Assembly: GCA_031551265.1 (NCBI GenBank)
Contig: JAVBNU010000068.1
Location: 1-7,605 of the forward strand
Length of the DNA: 7,605 nt
Direction: 5' to 3'
From: JAVBNU01 sp031551265
Lineage (GTDB): Bacteria; Cyanobacteriota; Vampirovibrionia; Gastranaerophilales; Gastranaerophilaceae
Shown here one piece after another: positions 7,516-7,605 of this stretch. The notes under the pieces were generated by a model, which did not search any database, was not told where the DNA came from, and was given only the letters and a program-made list of their open reading frames with translations. Position numbers and translations under genes: made by a program. How positions within the stretch are numbered: position 1 is the stretch's first letter; the number at the start of each line of letters is the position of its first letter.

Positions 7516-7605
7516 ATAGGTGATTTCCAGCCCAAACATTTTCGGGGTCTGGAATTGATAAGAAAGAGCTTGTGCGTCAGCTCTCTTTGGTTAACCAAAG
7601 AGAGG
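7479..7605 (-). CDS. IS30-family transposase, C-terminal fragment (partial at window edge)
   Basis: Reading the complement from the right edge gives an uninterrupted 41-residue frame ending at TGA (complement of 7479-7481). It contains NSRPRKCLGWKSPIQVF, the conserved C-terminal IS30-family pattern N-x-RPRK-x-LG-x-x-(T/S)P-x-x-VF, and ends in HEVAHLT. The family's DDE catalytic core would lie upstream, beyond the window, so activity cannot be judged. The gene converges on the TerB_N fragment and overlaps its last codons. The frame shows no break in the visible part. I recognised this only after translating the minus strand; from the plus strand the segment looks like a non-coding tail with hairpins. 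Confidence 0.87.
   Translation of the reverse strand, partial: LSLVNQRELTHKLFLINSRPRKCLGWKSPIQVFLHEVAHLT
7581..7604. repeat. Perfect 24-bp palindrome inside the IS30 transposase gene
   Basis: The half-site CTCTCTTTGGTT is followed directly by its exact reverse complement, with no spacer. It lies in the transposase coding frame (encoding LSLVNQRE). It could fold into a cruciform in DNA, or a hairpin in either transcript once a few central bases are left unpaired. A terminator role cannot be judged because the window ends one base later and any U-tract would be out of view. Confidence 0.75.

Larger units (their letters stand above)
7477..7605 (-). mobile_element. Right end of an IS30-family insertion sequence (continues past the window)
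   Basis: TerB_N-like coding stops near 7476 and IS30 transposase coding begins on the opposite strand with its stop codon at 7479-7481. The element terminus must therefore lie within a few bases of 7477. The sequence TGTCAAGTCAAGTG at 7477-7490 is the probable terminal inverted repeat, overlapping the end of the transposase gene. The other end and the target duplication are outside the window, so the exact boundary is inferred. Confidence 0.82.

Noticed and set aside
7525..7554. Hairpin TTCCAG...CTGGAA as a terminator of the TerB_N gene
   Set aside because: It has no T-tract after it and lies within the IS30 transposase codons for the RPRKCLGW region, so the symmetry is probably incidental.
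1..7605. CRISPR arrays, tRNA or rRNA genes
   Set aside because: No regularly spaced repeats or recognisable RNA gene sequence was seen; almost the whole window is protein-coding.

Overview
The window looks like accessory (defence-island-type) DNA from a low-to-moderate-GC Firmicute, most likely a gut-type clostridium. That placement is an inference from the strong AAGGAG-type ribosome binding sites, the AT-rich codon use and the gene families; nothing here fixes a species.

Three genes lie head to tail on the + strand. (1) Positions 23-826 encode a class II Fic-domain protein with an intact catalytic Fic motif and an N-terminal inhibitory SxxxEG motif. (2) Positions 869-6727 encode a 1952-residue protein. 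It has a beta-rich N-terminus, a transglutaminase-like domain with a Cys/His/acidic triad, a DUF4011 domain, a complete superfamily 1 helicase core split by an insertion of about 490 residues, a Vsr/MTES_1575-type nuclease domain and a C-terminal DUF3320 region. From memory, the DUF4011-helicase-Vsr order is that of the Hhe anti-phage family. (3) Positions 6742-7515 encode the front part of a TerB_N-domain protein. Gaps are 42 nt and 14 nt, each later gene has its own Shine-Dalgarno sequence, and no terminator is visible between them, so they probably form one operon. An ATGA overlap at the left edge suggests the operon may continue upstream.

The right edge (about 7477-7605) is the end of an IS30-family insertion sequence. 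Its transposase C-terminus reads on the - strand and contains the family hallmark RPRKCLGW. The element cuts the TerB_N gene after about residue 245, and the last dozen codons of that frame are IS sequence.

A working model, inference only: the helicase-nuclease is the effector, the TerB_N protein is a partner or sensor, and the Fic protein is either a modifying regulator or a separate toxin-like module. In this genome copy the TerB_N component appears to be broken. Nothing longer than 300 bases is without a gene.
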